38,425 bases of DNA from Pedosphaera parvula Ellin514 (GTDB taxonomy: Bacteria; Verrucomicrobiota; Verrucomicrobiia; Limisphaerales; JADJPG01): the NCBI GenBank assembly GCA_945872975.1, contig CAMCCU010000002.1, forward strand, positions 1-38,425, in the 5' to 3' direction. The notes beneath the pieces are model-generated. The model was not told the origin of the DNA and made no database searches. It saw only the letters and a list, made by a program, of their open reading frames with translations. Both the position numbers and the translations under genes were made by a program. Shown here in pieces: positions 26,647 to 37,400 of the stretch (its first letter is position 1; every line of letters starts with the position of its first letter).

Positions 26647-27705
26647 CTAAGTTTTAAGGACTCTCGCCAGGCCGCTGCCTTTGACGACTTCACCAATGAA
26701 CCACGCCTTGTGTTTCTGCGCCCGCACGAATTTCAACACGGCATCCGCCTTGTCCGCCGGAACGATGATGGTCATGCCAATGCCCATGTTGAACACTTGA
26801 TAGAGCTCGTCATCCGGCACGCCACTCTTCGCCTCGATCATCTTGAAGATGGGGAGCATGTCCCATGATCCTTTGCGAATCACCACGTCACACTTCTTCG
26901 GCAACACGCGCGGGATGTTGTCCACGAACCCGCCGCCTGTGATGTGCGCCAACCCTTTGACGACGCGCGGCTGGCCATCGCGGTTAAATTTCTTCAGGAG
27001 CGACTGGACCAGCATCCCGTAGCTTACGTGGACCTTGAGCATCTCGTCACCAATGGTGTTGCCAAGCTCAGCCACGCGGCTCGTGGGCTTCAGTTTAAGT
27101 TGATCAAAGAAGATCTGACGCGCCAGGGAATAGCCATTGGTGTGGAGACCGCTCGCCTCGAGTCCAATCACCACATCGCCGGGGCGAATCGCCTTGCCGT
27201 CCAGCATCCGGGATTTCTCGACCACACCAACGATCGTTCCGCTGACGTCATACTCCCCAGGTTGGTAGAAGCCCGGCATCTGCGCCGTCTCGCCGCCGAC
27301 CAACGCGCAGCGGTTCGCGGCACAGCCGCGGGCGAATCCCTTGATGATCTCCGTAAAAACGTGTGGCTCCAACTTACCAGTCCCGAGGTAATCGAGGAAG
27401 AAAAGGGGCTCGGCTCCCAGCACTGCAATATCGTTCACGCAGTGGTTCACCAAGTCTTCGCCAATCGTGTCGTGGCGATCCATCGCGAAGGCAATCTTCA
27501 GCTTCGTACCCACGCCATCGACGCTCGAGACGAGGATTGGCTGCTTAAGCTGCCGGGTGTTGAGAGCGAACAAGCCGCCGAACCCACCCACCTTCCCCAT
27601 CACCTCGCGGCGATGCGTGGACGCGAGCAGTTGAGGCAGGGTCGCCTTCATCCTGTTGCCAAGGTCGATATCCACACCAGCGCGCGCGTATGCTTTCTGT
27701 TTCAT
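26647..27705 (-). CDS. purM: phosphoribosylformylglycinamidine cyclo-ligase (PurM, AIR synthase)
   Basis: PurM closes the imidazole ring of formylglycinamidine ribonucleotide with ATP to give aminoimidazole ribonucleotide, the fifth step of purine synthesis. The 352-residue length is normal. Signatures are YARAGVDIDLGNRM at the N-terminus, the ATP-site segment SSVDGVGTKLKIA, DLVNHCVNDIAVLGAEPLFFLDYLGTGKL, ALVGGETAQMPGFY, GDVVIGLEASGLHTNGYSLAR, and AHITGGGFVDNIPRVLP. It is the first gene of a two-gene unit with the DUF4404 gene. Upstream lie a sigma70-like promoter and a structured leader RNA (27791-27903), which could control its expression. The ATG has a CUCCCCUC leader instead of a Shine-Dalgarno sequence. 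Confidence 0.97.
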   Translation of the reverse strand: MKQKAYARAGVDIDLGNRMKATLPQLLASTHRREVMGKVGGFGGLFALNTRQLKQPILVSSVDGVGTKLKIAFAMDRHDTIGEDLVNHCVNDIAVLGAEPLFFLDYLGTGKLEPHVFTEIIKGFARGCAANRCALVGGETAQMPGFYQPGEYDVSGTIVGVVEKSRMLDGKAIRPGDVVIGLEASGLHTNGYSLARQIFFDQLKLKPTSRVAELGNTIGDEMLKVHVSYGMLVQSLLKKFNRDGQPRVVKGLAHITGGGFVDNIPRVLPKKCDVVIRKGSWDMLPIFKMIEAKSGVPDDELYQVFNMGIGMTIIVPADKADAVLKFVRAQKHKAWFIGEVVKGSGLARVLKT

Positions 27706-27790
27706 GAGGGGAGTGAGTAAACCGCCAAGCCGTCAAACACGCCAAGCGCAAACTTCTGGTTTTAGTCGTTGGTGAAAAATCGAGGAGAGG

Positions 27791-27868
27791 AAAAAGTGAT
27801 TCGGGCAACAGACGCCAAGGAGGTGGGGGTGGAGAACCCCGCTGAAGAAACGTTCTGCTACCCGAATC
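27791..27868 (-). ncRNA. rod-like structured RNA upstream of purM (leader or sRNA candidate)
   Basis: Read on the minus strand from 27868, an 8-bp end stem GAUUCGGG/CCCGAAUC (27868-27861 with 27805-27798) is followed by a small UAG/UUG internal loop. A second stem, CAGAACG/CGUCUG (one bulge), leads to a large asymmetric internal loop and an apical GGGGU/ACCCC hairpin with a UCUCC loop. The end stem is followed by AC and UUUUU (27795-27791), as in an intrinsic terminator. The promoter just upstream predicts transcription to start at the first base of the end stem. It could be a free small RNA, or an attenuator or ligand-sensing leader 86 nt before purM. It does not match the tRNA, SRP RNA, 6S, ZTP or PRPP riboswitch patterns I know. 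The opposite strand could also fold, but its T-run lies further from the stem. Confidence 0.5.
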
Positions 27869-27874
27869 GAGTTC

Positions 27875-27903
27875 TTTTTAAGAAACACGCCCTGACATGT
27901 CAA
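27875..27903 (-). promoter_or_regulatory. sigma70-like promoter upstream of purM
   Basis: On the minus strand a perfect TTGACA (27903-27898) is separated by exactly 17 nt from TAAAAA (27880-27875; four of six matches to TATAAT). A start site seven bases on falls at 27868, the first base of the structured RNA. It would drive the leader RNA, purM and the DUF4404 gene. Confidence 0.6.
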
Positions 27904-28226
27904 GCGGCGTTCCTGATTTTTTTGTGACATTTTATTCATGGAATTTCCCGCGTTCTCCTAATTGAGAATTCAAATCGCAAAATCCAGCCTTGCTCGACGC
28001 TTCGCCGCGTTGAGTCCCCTGACGCTTCGGGGACGTGAACTTTCCTCAAGACTGCAACCCAGCCAGCCGAAACCAACTTGGTTACAGACACGTCGAAATC
28101 GGGCCTGCCGCATCGAATTTACCGTGCGCGGCTCGCATCTTGATGACCGCTCATTCATCTGCGACGCAGAAAACCTTGGTCAACATTTGCGCGCGTCTGA
28201 CGTGTATGTGTAGTTTAGTGAATTCT
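27904..28226. other. intergenic stretch between the purM promoter and the giant LTD/CotH gene
   Basis: No gene is seen. The left part (27904-27970) is AT-rich, as expected beside the purM promoter. At 28014-28034 a 6-bp hairpin (GTCCCC with GGGGAC, 9-nt loop) may be part of a leader for the downstream gene. The coding frame of the giant protein extends back to 28035, but the extra 64 residues come before a clear signal peptide and are unlikely to be made. No convincing plus-strand -35/-10 pair was found. Confidence 0.5.
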
Positions 28227-31200
28227 ATGAAACATTTTGCGCTGGTGGCCTGTCTGGCATTGGCCGCGCTTTTGGCAACGGCTTCGGCCCGGGCCCAATC
28301 GATCGTGATCAACGAGATCATGTATCATCCAGCCTCCGAGAATCCGCGCGAGGAATACGTCGAACTGCACAATCCGACCGGAACAAACGTGAACCTCTCC
28401 GGCTGGACGATTTCCGGTGGCATCGCCTTCACCTTCCCCACGAATATCATCTTGAATGCCGGCCAATACCTCGTGGTCGTGGCGAATCTGGCTGCGTTTG
28501 ACGACAAGTATCCGGCCGTCGGAAATATCATCGGCCCATGGCTTTCCTGGACGGTCACCAACGTCAACGGACGCTCCTTCACCAACTTCACTCCGACTCT
28601 CAGCAACACCCGCAACGCCATCAATCTCCGCGACGCGCAGGGGAACGACATCGACAACGTCACCTACGCTGACGACGGCGACTGGGCAGTGCGCCAGAAG
28701 AGCCTCAGCCTCTCGGGCGTGCGCGGTTGGACGTGGTTCACGGAAGCGGATGGATTGGGAAAGTCTCTCGAACTCATCCAGCCCGGTCTCGACAACAGCT
28801 CCGGCCAGAACTGGGGCGCGAGCACGGCGGTCAATGGAACGCCTGGCGTGGCCAATTCCATCCGCGCATCGAACGTCGCTCCGATGATCTTGAATGGCAC
28901 CCACCTGCCGGTGATTCCTAAATCGACCGAGCAGGTCAGCGTCACCGCGCGCATTGTTGATGAGAATCTTGCGGGCGTCAGTGTGGTGCTGTTCTTTCGC
29001 AACAATACCGCCAGTCCCACACAGTTAGCGTCCACGCTCATGCTGGATGACGGCGCGCACGGAGATGGCGCGGCCGGGGACGGGCTTTACGGCGCTCTGT
29101 TCGCCGCGATGCCGAACAACACGCTCATCGAATTCTACATCCAGGCCACCGACAGTGGCGCTCGCTCCCGCACCTGGCCTGCCGCTGCCATCAATGCGTC
29201 TGATTTGGGCGGCGGGAATCTCGGTCAGGTCGCCAACGCGATGTTTCAGGTGGATGACTCGGTTTATACCGGCACAACTCCGCTCTACAAGCTCATCATC
29301 ACCGCCGAGGAGATCGCCACGCTCACCACCATCTTTAACAGCGCGGTCAATAGCGACGCACAGGTGAACGCCACGTTCCTCAGCGTCGAAGGCAACAACG
29401 TGGAGCGCCGTTACTTCGCGGGCATTCGCAATCGAGGCCATGGCAGTCGTTCCGGCAACCCTCACAACTACCGGATCAATCTTCCTGCTGCGACGCCATG
29501 GAAAGGTGTCACGGCCCTGAACATGAACGCACGCACGGTGCCGGCCCAGGTCGTCGCCTGCACGCTCGCGCAAAAGGCGGGTATTGCCGGCAACAACTCT
29601 CACTTCGCTCAGTTTCGCGTGAACAATGGCGCCGGGCCCGGCGGCTCTCCGCCCAATGACCTGTATGCCGCCAACGAAGAACCTGGCAGCGCGTGGGCCA
29701 GTCGCAGTTTCCCGGATAACGGCGGCGGCAACTATTATTCTGTCGTGCGCGATATTGCGCCGAAGGAGTTCGGCTACCGTGGCGAGAATCCAGCCTCTTA
29801 CCAGAACACCTACTTCAAAGGCAGCAACGTGAGCGAGGACGACTGGCGCGACCTCATCGGCATGCTGGATGTGATGGGCGAGAACCAGACCGCCACCTGG
29901 ACCTCGGCGCGGGCGCGATCCGTGATCGATGTCGAGCAATGGCTGCGGCATCTCGCGGTGATGAGCCTGTTCGGGAACAGCGAGTCCGGCATCAACACGG
30001 GCAACAATGATGACTACGCGATGTATCGCGGCTTGAACGATCCGCGTTTCATCCTCGTGTATCACGATCTGGATTCCGTGCTCGGCCTCGGCTCGCTCGG
30101 CAGCGGCGGCGGCATCTTCGGCGCGACGACTTGCTGTGCTTCCGGCGACACAATTGGCATCAACAACGCCATGAACTTCTTCATGCACCATCCCGAGATC
30201 GAGCCGCTCTACTACCGCACGCTGCAGGATCTCATCAATGGGCCGTTCTCGGGAGCGGAGTTCAATCCAGCGGTCGATCAAGTCTTCGCCGATTTCCCGC
30301 AGCTCGCCGGCACAGCCACGACCGTGAAGAACTACATGGCTGCACGCCGGTTGACCGTTGCCGCGCTCATCGAAGGCCTGACCCCACCCGTGACGAACAA
30401 CCCGGTCGCGACCATCTCTGGCGAGCCTCGCACACCAACTTCCACCACTTCCGCCGCGCTCATCGTGGGCGGCGCGGACATCACTCACTACAAGTTCAAG
30501 CTGAACAACGGCGCTTACGGTTCGGAGTTCCCTGTCGCGACGACGCTGCGTCTGAACTCGCTCCCCAACAGCTCGACCAACACCGTCCACGTCATCGGCC
30601 GCAACTCCGGCGGTATCTATCAATCCACCGCTACACCGACCGTCTCGAAGACATGGGTGGTGAACTCATCCACGCCCACCGTGCGCCTGAGCGAAGTGCT
30701 CGCGCGCAACGATTCCGCGTTCAATCATTTCGGAACGCTTCCCGACGCCGTGGAATTGTTCAACGAAGGCGCATCTGCTGTGGACCTCTCCGGCATGCGG
30801 CTCACAGATGATCCAACGGCCCCTGACAAGTTCACCATCCCCGCTGGCACCACCCTCAATGCCGGCGCCTACCTGACGTTGCTAGCCAACAACGTCGATG
30901 GCACGTCGGGCTTTCATCTCGGCTTCTCGCTCGGTGCGAACGGCGACTCGGTCTATCTCTTTAATCGGGTGAGCAGCGGCGGCGCGTTGATCGACTCCGT
31001 GACGTTCGGTCTGCAACTGCCGAACCTTTCCATCAGCCGCGTGAGCACGAATGGCGATTGGTCCCTCAGCCACCCGACGCTCGGCTCGGCGAATGTCGCG
31101 CAGCCGCTCGGCACCGTATCCGCGCTGCGCATCAACGAATGGTTCGCCAGCAGTGAACCTCCGTTGACGGAGGACTACTTGGAGCTCTACAACCCTGCGG

Positions 31201-34200
31201 CTCAGCCGGTCGCTCTCGGTGGCTTGTATCTGACGGATTCCCCACTGGGTCGCGTGAAGCAGCATCGGATCGCCGATCTGAGCTTCATCAGTCCTGCCGG
31301 CTTCGCCTCGTTCATCGCGGATGGCGGCTCGTCCGCCGATCACTTGAACTTCCGGCTCACGTCCGATGTCGGCACCATCGCGCTGGCGGATTACCGCGAG
31401 ATGTTGATTGACTGCGTGAGCTATGGCCCGCAACGCGCGGGAATCTCGACGGGTCTCTGTCCGGACGGCGGCGTGACGAATTTGACTCAGGGCATTCGCA
31501 CTCCGGGTTCGCCAAATTATTGCCCCGTTCCTCCACCGCCGCCAGCGCCGCCAGTTCTCGTTAGTTTGGTTTCGCTCACGAACGTTTGGCGCTTCTTTAC
31601 GAATGGCGTCGAGCCGGCTGTGAACTGGACATCGCTGGATTACGACGAAGCTGGCTGGCAGGGCCAGGGTCCGGCGCTATTGGGGCGTATCCGTTCTACG
31701 GGAGGAGCATTTCTTCCGGAACCGGTAATGACGCCGCTGGGAGTCGCAAACGTTGCGCCCGGCAAGTTCACCTATCACTTCCGCACCAGCTTCATCCTTT
31801 CGGCAGTGCCCGCCTTCACCAGCCTCCAGATTTCCAACGTCGTGGATGATGGGGCGGTTTTTTATCTCAATGGCCTTGAGGTCGCCCGCTTCAATATGCC
31901 GGCCGGTCCCGTGGCCACCAATACCCCGGCTGCCAATAATCTGCTGGACGCCGTCTGGGCCAGCCCAAGTCCCTCCACGTTGAGTGTCACGAACCTGCAG
32001 GTTGGAATGAACGTTCTTGCGGTGGAGATCCACAACGCAACGGCGACCAGCCAGGACATAGTTTTCGGAATGCGCCTCGACGGAATCATCGTGACCAATT
32101 CCGTGGTCGTGGGCGGACTGGTCATCAGCGAAATCATGGCTGACAATGCTGGGAGCCTGACAGTCGATGGTCGTACGCCGGACTGGATCGAGTTTCACAA
32201 TCCCACCACGACCTCGGTGGATCTCGGCGGCATGAGCCTCAACGATCAGGTGAACAACAATCCCCAGCGTTGGATCTTCCCGGCCGGCTCTATCGTTCCA
32301 GCACGCGGCTATCTGGTCATCTATGCGGATGCTAGCGTCCCAGCTTCCGCCACCAACACCGGCTTCGGCCTCAAGGCGAACGGTGGCGCGGTCTATCTCT
32401 TCAATCGTGCTCCGGCGACGAACGAGATCATCGACCGCATCGAATATGGTTTGCAGACGCCGGATCTCTCCGTCGGCCGCGTCCCGGTCGGCAGCGCCAA
32501 TATCACCCTCACTCTTCCAACTCCCGGCGCAACGAACGTCGCCGCCGTGCTTGGCGAGGTGACGTTGCTGCGCATCAACGAGTGGATGGCGGACCCGGCG
32601 AGCGGCGACGATTGGTTCGAGATTTTCAACGGCGATACACGTCCCGTTTCTCTGGGCGCGCTGCGCCTCACGGATACCTATGGAAATGCGAACTCCTACC
32701 GTATCCCGGACCTTTCTTATGTAGGCGTGGGATCAAATGCCTTCGTCCGCTTCGATGCAGACAACCCTTCCACACCGTCCGGTCCTGAGCATGTGAACTT
32801 CAAGCTCGGCAAGGATGGCGACACCATCTTCCTGTTCACCGCGAATAACGGCGCACAGCTCGATGCCGTCTCCTTCGGCGCGCAGCTCACGGGCGTTTCG
32901 CAAGGCCGCCTGCCGGACGGTGCGTCCACGTTTGTTTCGTTCCCGGAAACACCGACGCCCAAGGACTCGAATTTCCTGCCGCTGACCAACGTCGTCGTGA
33001 GCGAGGTTCTCTCGCACACCGATCTGCCGCTGGAGGACGCCATCGAACTTCGCAACACGACCGGCCAGCCGATCAATATCGGCGGCTGGTGGTTGAGCGA
33101 TGCGAACGACACGCCGCGCAAGTTCCAGATCCCGGCGAACACCACGCTGCCAGCGGGCGGATTCAAGGTGTTTTACGAAGTGCAGTTCAACAACACGGAC
33201 AATGGAATTCCATTCTCGCTGAACTCAGCCAGGGGCGATCAAGTGTTTGTCTCGCAGACTACGCTGAATGGTTCGCTCACGGGCTATCGTGCGACGGCGA
33301 AGTTCGGACCGGCAGGCAACGGCGTCTCCTTCGGTCGCTACGTGAACAGCGTCGGCACTGTGGATTACGCGGCGATGAGCGCGCTGAGCTTCGGCACGAG
33401 CGTCACAGCGCAGAGCCCGACGAACGAGGTTACGCTCTTCCGCACCGGGGCGGGCGCGGCGAACGCGTATCCGAAGATTGGCCCCGTCATCATCAGCGAG
33501 ATCATGTATCACCCGCCGGACGTCGGAACGAACGACAACACCGTCGATGAGTTCATCGAGTTGCGGAACACCAGCGCCAGCACCGTGGTGCTCTACGATC
33601 CGGTGTATCCGACGAATGGCTGGAAGCTGCGCGACGCGGTGGATTTCCAGTTCAACAACACGCACTCCATCCCAGCCGGTGGCAGCATGATCCTGGTGGG
33701 CTTTGATCCCACGACAAACGTAACGGCGCTGGCGCAGTTCAGAGCGAAGTATGGCTCGAACCTCTTCCTTGTCGGACCCTACAGCGGCAAGCTCGACAAC
33801 AGCACCGAGAGTGTGGAACTCGCCCGTCCCGACGCGCCGCAGACTGCGGGTAACGACGCGGGGCTGGTTCCCTACATCCTTGTTGAGAAAGTCGCTTATC
33901 AGGATCGTGGCGCGTGGCCGACGAACGCGGATGGCTTCGGCATGTCGCTCCAGCGTGTGAGCGCCAGCGGATACGCGAACGAGCCGACGAACTGGATCGC
34001 CGCCGTTCCTGCACCCGACCCGGTTTCGCCGGGCGCGTTGGATTCCGACGGCGACGGCATGCCGGATAGTTGGGAAGATCAGTATGGCTTCAACAAGAAC
34101 AGCGCGGCGGATGCAGCGCTGGACTTCGATGGCGATGGGATGACGAATCTCCAGGAGTATCTCGCTGGCACGCATCCGAAGCAGGCGGGGAGCGCGCTGA

Positions 34201-34427
34201 GTTTGACCGCCACCCGGAACGGCGCCGACGCTGAGCTGCGTTTCAACGCCGTTGCTGGCAAGTCCTACACCATTCTTTACAGTCCCGTGCTGAACAGTCC
34301 GATTGTTTGGCAGCGTCTGGCCGATGTCCCGGTGCAGGTGAGCAGCCAGCCAGTCATGGTGACCGATGATTCCATTTCCGTCGGGAGCCAGCGATTTTAC
34401 CGGATCGTCACACCCGCTTTACCGTAA
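28227..34427 (+). CDS. giant secreted protein with lamin-tail domains and a CotH kinase-like domain
   Basis: A 2066-residue exported protein with signal peptide 1-23 (ending SARA). Reading along it: lamin-tail domain (LTD) 1 (about 26-211, starting IVINEIMYHP); a spacer with a beta-sandwich look; a CotH kinase-like domain (about 352-716) with NDDYAMYRG and the metal-site HDLDSVLG (about 613-620); LTD2 (about 818-960) and LTD3 (about 964-1096); a Pro-rich hinge (about 1100-1108); a galactose-binding-like domain (about 1111-1290); LTD4 to LTD7 (about 1296-1926), each starting with an S/N-E-x-[ML/WMA] strand such as ISEIMADN, RINEWMAD, VSEVLSH, ISEIMYHP; a calcium-binding thrombospondin-3-like repeat (DSDGDGMPDSWED and DFDGDGMTNLQE, about 1938-1981); and a C-terminal domain ending QRFYRIVTPALP. 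CotH-type kinases phosphorylate spore-coat proteins in Bacillus; here the target and the surface role are unknown. Confidence 0.85.
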   Translation: MKHFALVACLALAALLATASARAQSIVINEIMYHPASENPREEYVELHNPTGTNVNLSGWTISGGIAFTFPTNIILNAGQYLVVVANLAAFDDKYPAVGNIIGPWLSWTVTNVNGRSFTNFTPTLSNTRNAINLRDAQGNDIDNVTYADDGDWAVRQKSLSLSGVRGWTWFTEADGLGKSLELIQPGLDNSSGQNWGASTAVNGTPGVANSIRASNVAPMILNGTHLPVIPKSTEQVSVTARIVDENLAGVSVVLFFRNNTASPTQLASTLMLDDGAHGDGAAGDGLYGALFAAMPNNTLIEFYIQATDSGARSRTWPAAAINASDLGGGNLGQVANAMFQVDDSVYTGTTPLYKLIITAEEIATLTTIFNSAVNSDAQVNATFLSVEGNNVERRYFAGIRNRGHGSRSGNPHNYRINLPAATPWKGVTALNMNARTVPAQVVACTLAQKAGIAGNNSHFAQFRVNNGAGPGGSPPNDLYAANEEPGSAWASRSFPDNGGGNYYSVVRDIAPKEFGYRGENPASYQNTYFKGSNVSEDDWRDLIGMLDVMGENQTATWTSARARSVIDVEQWLRHLAVMSLFGNSESGINTGNNDDYAMYRGLNDPRFILVYHDLDSVLGLGSLGSGGGIFGATTCCASGDTIGINNAMNFFMHHPEIEPLYYRTLQDLINGPFSGAEFNPAVDQVFADFPQLAGTATTVKNYMAARRLTVAALIEGLTPPVTNNPVATISGEPRTPTSTTSAALIVGGADITHYKFKLNNGAYGSEFPVATTLRLNSLPNSSTNTVHVIGRNSGGIYQSTATPTVSKTWVVNSSTPTVRLSEVLARNDSAFNHFGTLPDAVELFNEGASAVDLSGMRLTDDPTAPDKFTIPAGTTLNAGAYLTLLANNVDGTSGFHLGFSLGANGDSVYLFNRVSSGGALIDSVTFGLQLPNLSISRVSTNGDWSLSHPTLGSANVAQPLGTVSALRINEWFASSEPPLTEDYLELYNPAAQPVALGGLYLTDSPLGRVKQHRIADLSFISPAGFASFIADGGSSADHLNFRLTSDVGTIALADYREMLIDCVSYGPQRAGISTGLCPDGGVTNLTQGIRTPGSPNYCPVPPPPPAPPVLVSLVSLTNVWRFFTNGVEPAVNWTSLDYDEAGWQGQGPALLGRIRSTGGAFLPEPVMTPLGVANVAPGKFTYHFRTSFILSAVPAFTSLQISNVVDDGAVFYLNGLEVARFNMPAGPVATNTPAANNLLDAVWASPSPSTLSVTNLQVGMNVLAVEIHNATATSQDIVFGMRLDGIIVTNSVVVGGLVISEIMADNAGSLTVDGRTPDWIEFHNPTTTSVDLGGMSLNDQVNNNPQRWIFPAGSIVPARGYLVIYADASVPASATNTGFGLKANGGAVYLFNRAPATNEIIDRIEYGLQTPDLSVGRVPVGSANITLTLPTPGATNVAAVLGEVTLLRINEWMADPASGDDWFEIFNGDTRPVSLGALRLTDTYGNANSYRIPDLSYVGVGSNAFVRFDADNPSTPSGPEHVNFKLGKDGDTIFLFTANNGAQLDAVSFGAQLTGVSQGRLPDGASTFVSFPETPTPKDSNFLPLTNVVVSEVLSHTDLPLEDAIELRNTTGQPINIGGWWLSDANDTPRKFQIPANTTLPAGGFKVFYEVQFNNTDNGIPFSLNSARGDQVFVSQTTLNGSLTGYRATAKFGPAGNGVSFGRYVNSVGTVDYAAMSALSFGTSVTAQSPTNEVTLFRTGAGAANAYPKIGPVIISEIMYHPPDVGTNDNTVDEFIELRNTSASTVVLYDPVYPTNGWKLRDAVDFQFNNTHSIPAGGSMILVGFDPTTNVTALAQFRAKYGSNLFLVGPYSGKLDNSTESVELARPDAPQTAGNDAGLVPYILVEKVAYQDRGAWPTNADGFGMSLQRVSASGYANEPTNWIAAVPAPDPVSPGALDSDGDGMPDSWEDQYGFNKNSAADAALDFDGDGMTNLQEYLAGTHPKQAGSALSLTATRNGADAELRFNAVAGKSYTILYSPVLNSPIVWQRLADVPVQVSSQPVMVTDDSISVGSQRFYRIVTPALP

Positions 34428-34454
34428 GCTCTCGTCTTTGATACAATACAGAAT

Positions 34455-37400
34455 ATGAACCTCATGAAGTTGACCACGCCCCTTTCCGCCGCGCTTTGTT
34501 TCGTCATCGCGATCAGCGCGTCCGCGCAAGTGCTCACCGTCCAAGTCGGGGCACCTCCGCCAGCCCCCACGCCCTTGGTGAACCACGGGGACATGTGGAG
34601 CTACCGCAAGGGAAGCAGCGAACCTCAGTCGGATTGGAAATCTATTGCTGACACCTCTCTTGATGGAACGTGGCTCACCGACGTCGGCGGGTTTGGCTAC
34701 GGCGACGGCGATGACGCCACGGTGCTGAACGACATGCTCGATGGCTATAACACAGTTTACATCCGGAGAAGCTTCTCGATTCCTGCTGGTGTGAATCCGG
34801 GCCGTCGCGTCCTTCTGACGATGGATTGGGACGACGGCTTCGTGGCTTATCTCGACGGCGTGGAGGTGCGGCGTTCATCAAACGTCGCGATCGCCAACCC
34901 GCTCTTCAACTCGCAAACGGTCGCTGGGCAAAACCATGAGGCTTCGGCAGGTGCCGGTGGTTCGCCGCCCACGACCTACGATCTCGGGACCGCTGGCGAG
35001 CTCCTTGCGCCCGGAGACCATGTATTGGCCATCCACGGGCTGAACTCGGATCTGGCCAGCAGCGACTTCTCGTTGATTGCCAATCTACGACTCGAAGGCG
35101 GAGCGTCCGTGGCGGGCGGCGGCGCTCTCTTCGCCATCGTCAACTCGGCCACGACGCCTTTGTCCGGCACGAACACGATCCCCGGTGCGACGCGTGTGAC
35201 GGTGAACGGCGAGGAGGCGGCTTACAATTCGCTCACGGGCGAATGGTCCCGCAACCATTCACTCGCGCCTGGCTTGAACGAGTTGTTCATTGCTGCGCTC
35301 GATGACACGGGCGCGCTGCTGGCGTCCACCAACCGCGCCGTGCTGCGAGAAACGACGATCATCCCGGTGAGCGGTGTGCTGGCGGGGAACAACGTCTGGG
35401 ACGGCGCGGATGGAACGTATCGGGTGAGCGGCACGGTGGTGGTTCCCGATGGTGCAAGCCTGACGATTACCAACGGCGCAGTCGTTCTCTTCGGCTCCGG
35501 TGCTTCATTGCACGCAACGACGAACGGGATCATCACAGCCGGTGGTTCGTCGGAAAAGCTGGTGCTGTTCGCGCCCGCCAATGGCGCAACACCCTGGGGC
35601 GACGTGGGCGCGTACGGCACCAATGCCATGCTGCGACTGAACTATGCGGAAGTCGTGGCCGGACAGATTCGACCGGTCAACGGCGGCACCACCATCATCG
35701 AGGATTCCGTGGTCCGCGATCACATCGCGGGCGTCGAAATGATTTCCGGCAACAACGGCGGCGGCCTGGTCATGACCCGCACCCACGCCCTGCGCTTCGG
35801 CGAGATGGATGCATCCGAGACTCCCGTGGCGATTTCAGGATGTTTATTGGAGCGGTTTGAAGTCGATGGCTTGGACATCAAGGGCACGAATGTTTCACTG
35901 AGTGTCTCACAGACCACTTTGCGCTACGGCGCCCCCTCAAACCTCAATGCTGACGGACTGGACTTCGGACCAGGTGCGGGGTTCGTTTCGCGCTCCCTCA
36001 TCCACGACTTCCCGGACAAGGGCATCTCGCTCGGAGGCGCGCCGGGGACGTTCGTGACCGAGACCCTTATTTACAACTGCGGCTTCGGCATCGCAGTGGC
36101 CTCGTCCACGAACTGTGTTCTGAATCATACGACCGTCTCGGGTTGCTCCACCGGCCTGTTCTTCCGCACCACGGCGCTGGATTCCTCCGACCTGAGAGGC
36201 ACGAATAACATCGTTTGGGGAAACAATTTCAACGCGGTGCTGACCGGCAATTCCACCCTCACGCTTGGATGCAGCGACGTGCAGGGCGGTTTCGTCGGGA
36301 CGGGCAACATCGATGCCGATCCGCTGTTTGTGAACACCGCCGCTCGCGATTTCCGTCTCCTGCCAGGCTCTCCTGCTCTCAACGCGTGCGGAGCCGCGCT
36401 GAACATGGGGCCGTCCTACGGCGCGGTTGATTTCATCGGAGGCATTCCCTCCGCTCCGTTCAATCTCGCCGCCATCGTGACGGGCACCGGGCCCATTCAA
36501 CTCGTGTGGCAGGAGGATGTGGACAACGAAACCGCGTTCGAGTTGCAGCGCTCCACCAATGGTGCCTTGTGGTCGGCTCTGGCTTTCGTAGGGGCAAATG
36601 TTCTCGGAGTTTCCGATGCGACAGCGGCCTTGGATCAGCGCTATTACTACCGCGCTCGGGCCGTGAATTCCGTGGGTGTCTCCCGCTATTCCAACGTCGC
36701 CTCAGCCATTCGCCGTGAGCCGGTCGTCTTCGTCGGCGGCGTGCTGGCGGCGAACACGACGTGGTCGCCTGGCATGGGCCCCATCACGGTGGTGTCCAAT
36801 CTCATCGTGCCTGCCGGCATCACCTTGACTGTGCAGCCGGGAACCGTCGTGAGACTGACCAACCTCGTCTCCATCATCGCGGCGGGTGGTGCGATCAACA
36901 TCGCCGGCACGGCGGACAACAAGGTGAAATTGATGCCGCTCAATGGCACGAACATCTGGGGCCAGCTCTCGGCGCAGTTTTCCGGTTCATTGACTGTGCG
37001 CCATGCTGACATCAGCTACGGTCAGGTGACGGTTTACAGCAACGCGGTCGGCCTGTTGGAGGACTCGTTCATCCACGACTATCGAAGGGCTGGTGCGCCG
37101 ATTCTCGTCGCCCCCATCATCCTCACGCACTTCGCGGCGCCCACCACGGTGCGCCGCTGCCATGTCCGCGAGTATCACGAAACGCTCTGGCGGAACGGCA
37201 TTCTGCTGATTGAGGAATGTCTGTTTGAAAACATTCACGGTGACGCCGTGGATTTTGATTCGGCACAAACGGGCACGGTCATTCGGAACTGCACCTTCCG
37301 TCACGGCACGTTTGGTAATGTCGATGCCGTGGACGTGGGGCCGGGCGATATCGCGGGTTCGTTCGATGTCCGGATCGAGAACTGCATGATGTTCGACTTT

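Noticed and set aside
27797-27869. Possible tRNA gene (acceptor-like stem of 7-8 bp, about 71 nt)
   Set aside because: There is no T-loop GTTCGAATC-type arm, no D arm and no plausible anticodon stem; the interior folds as a rod instead.
28035-28226. N-terminal extension of the giant LTD/CotH protein
   Set aside because: It would put 64 residues ahead of a clear signal peptide; the ATG at 28227 is the sensible start.
29025-30623. 532-residue minus-strand frame inside the giant LTD/CotH gene
   Set aside because: Antisense shadow rich in Arg, Val, Asp and His; the sense strand has coherent domains throughout.
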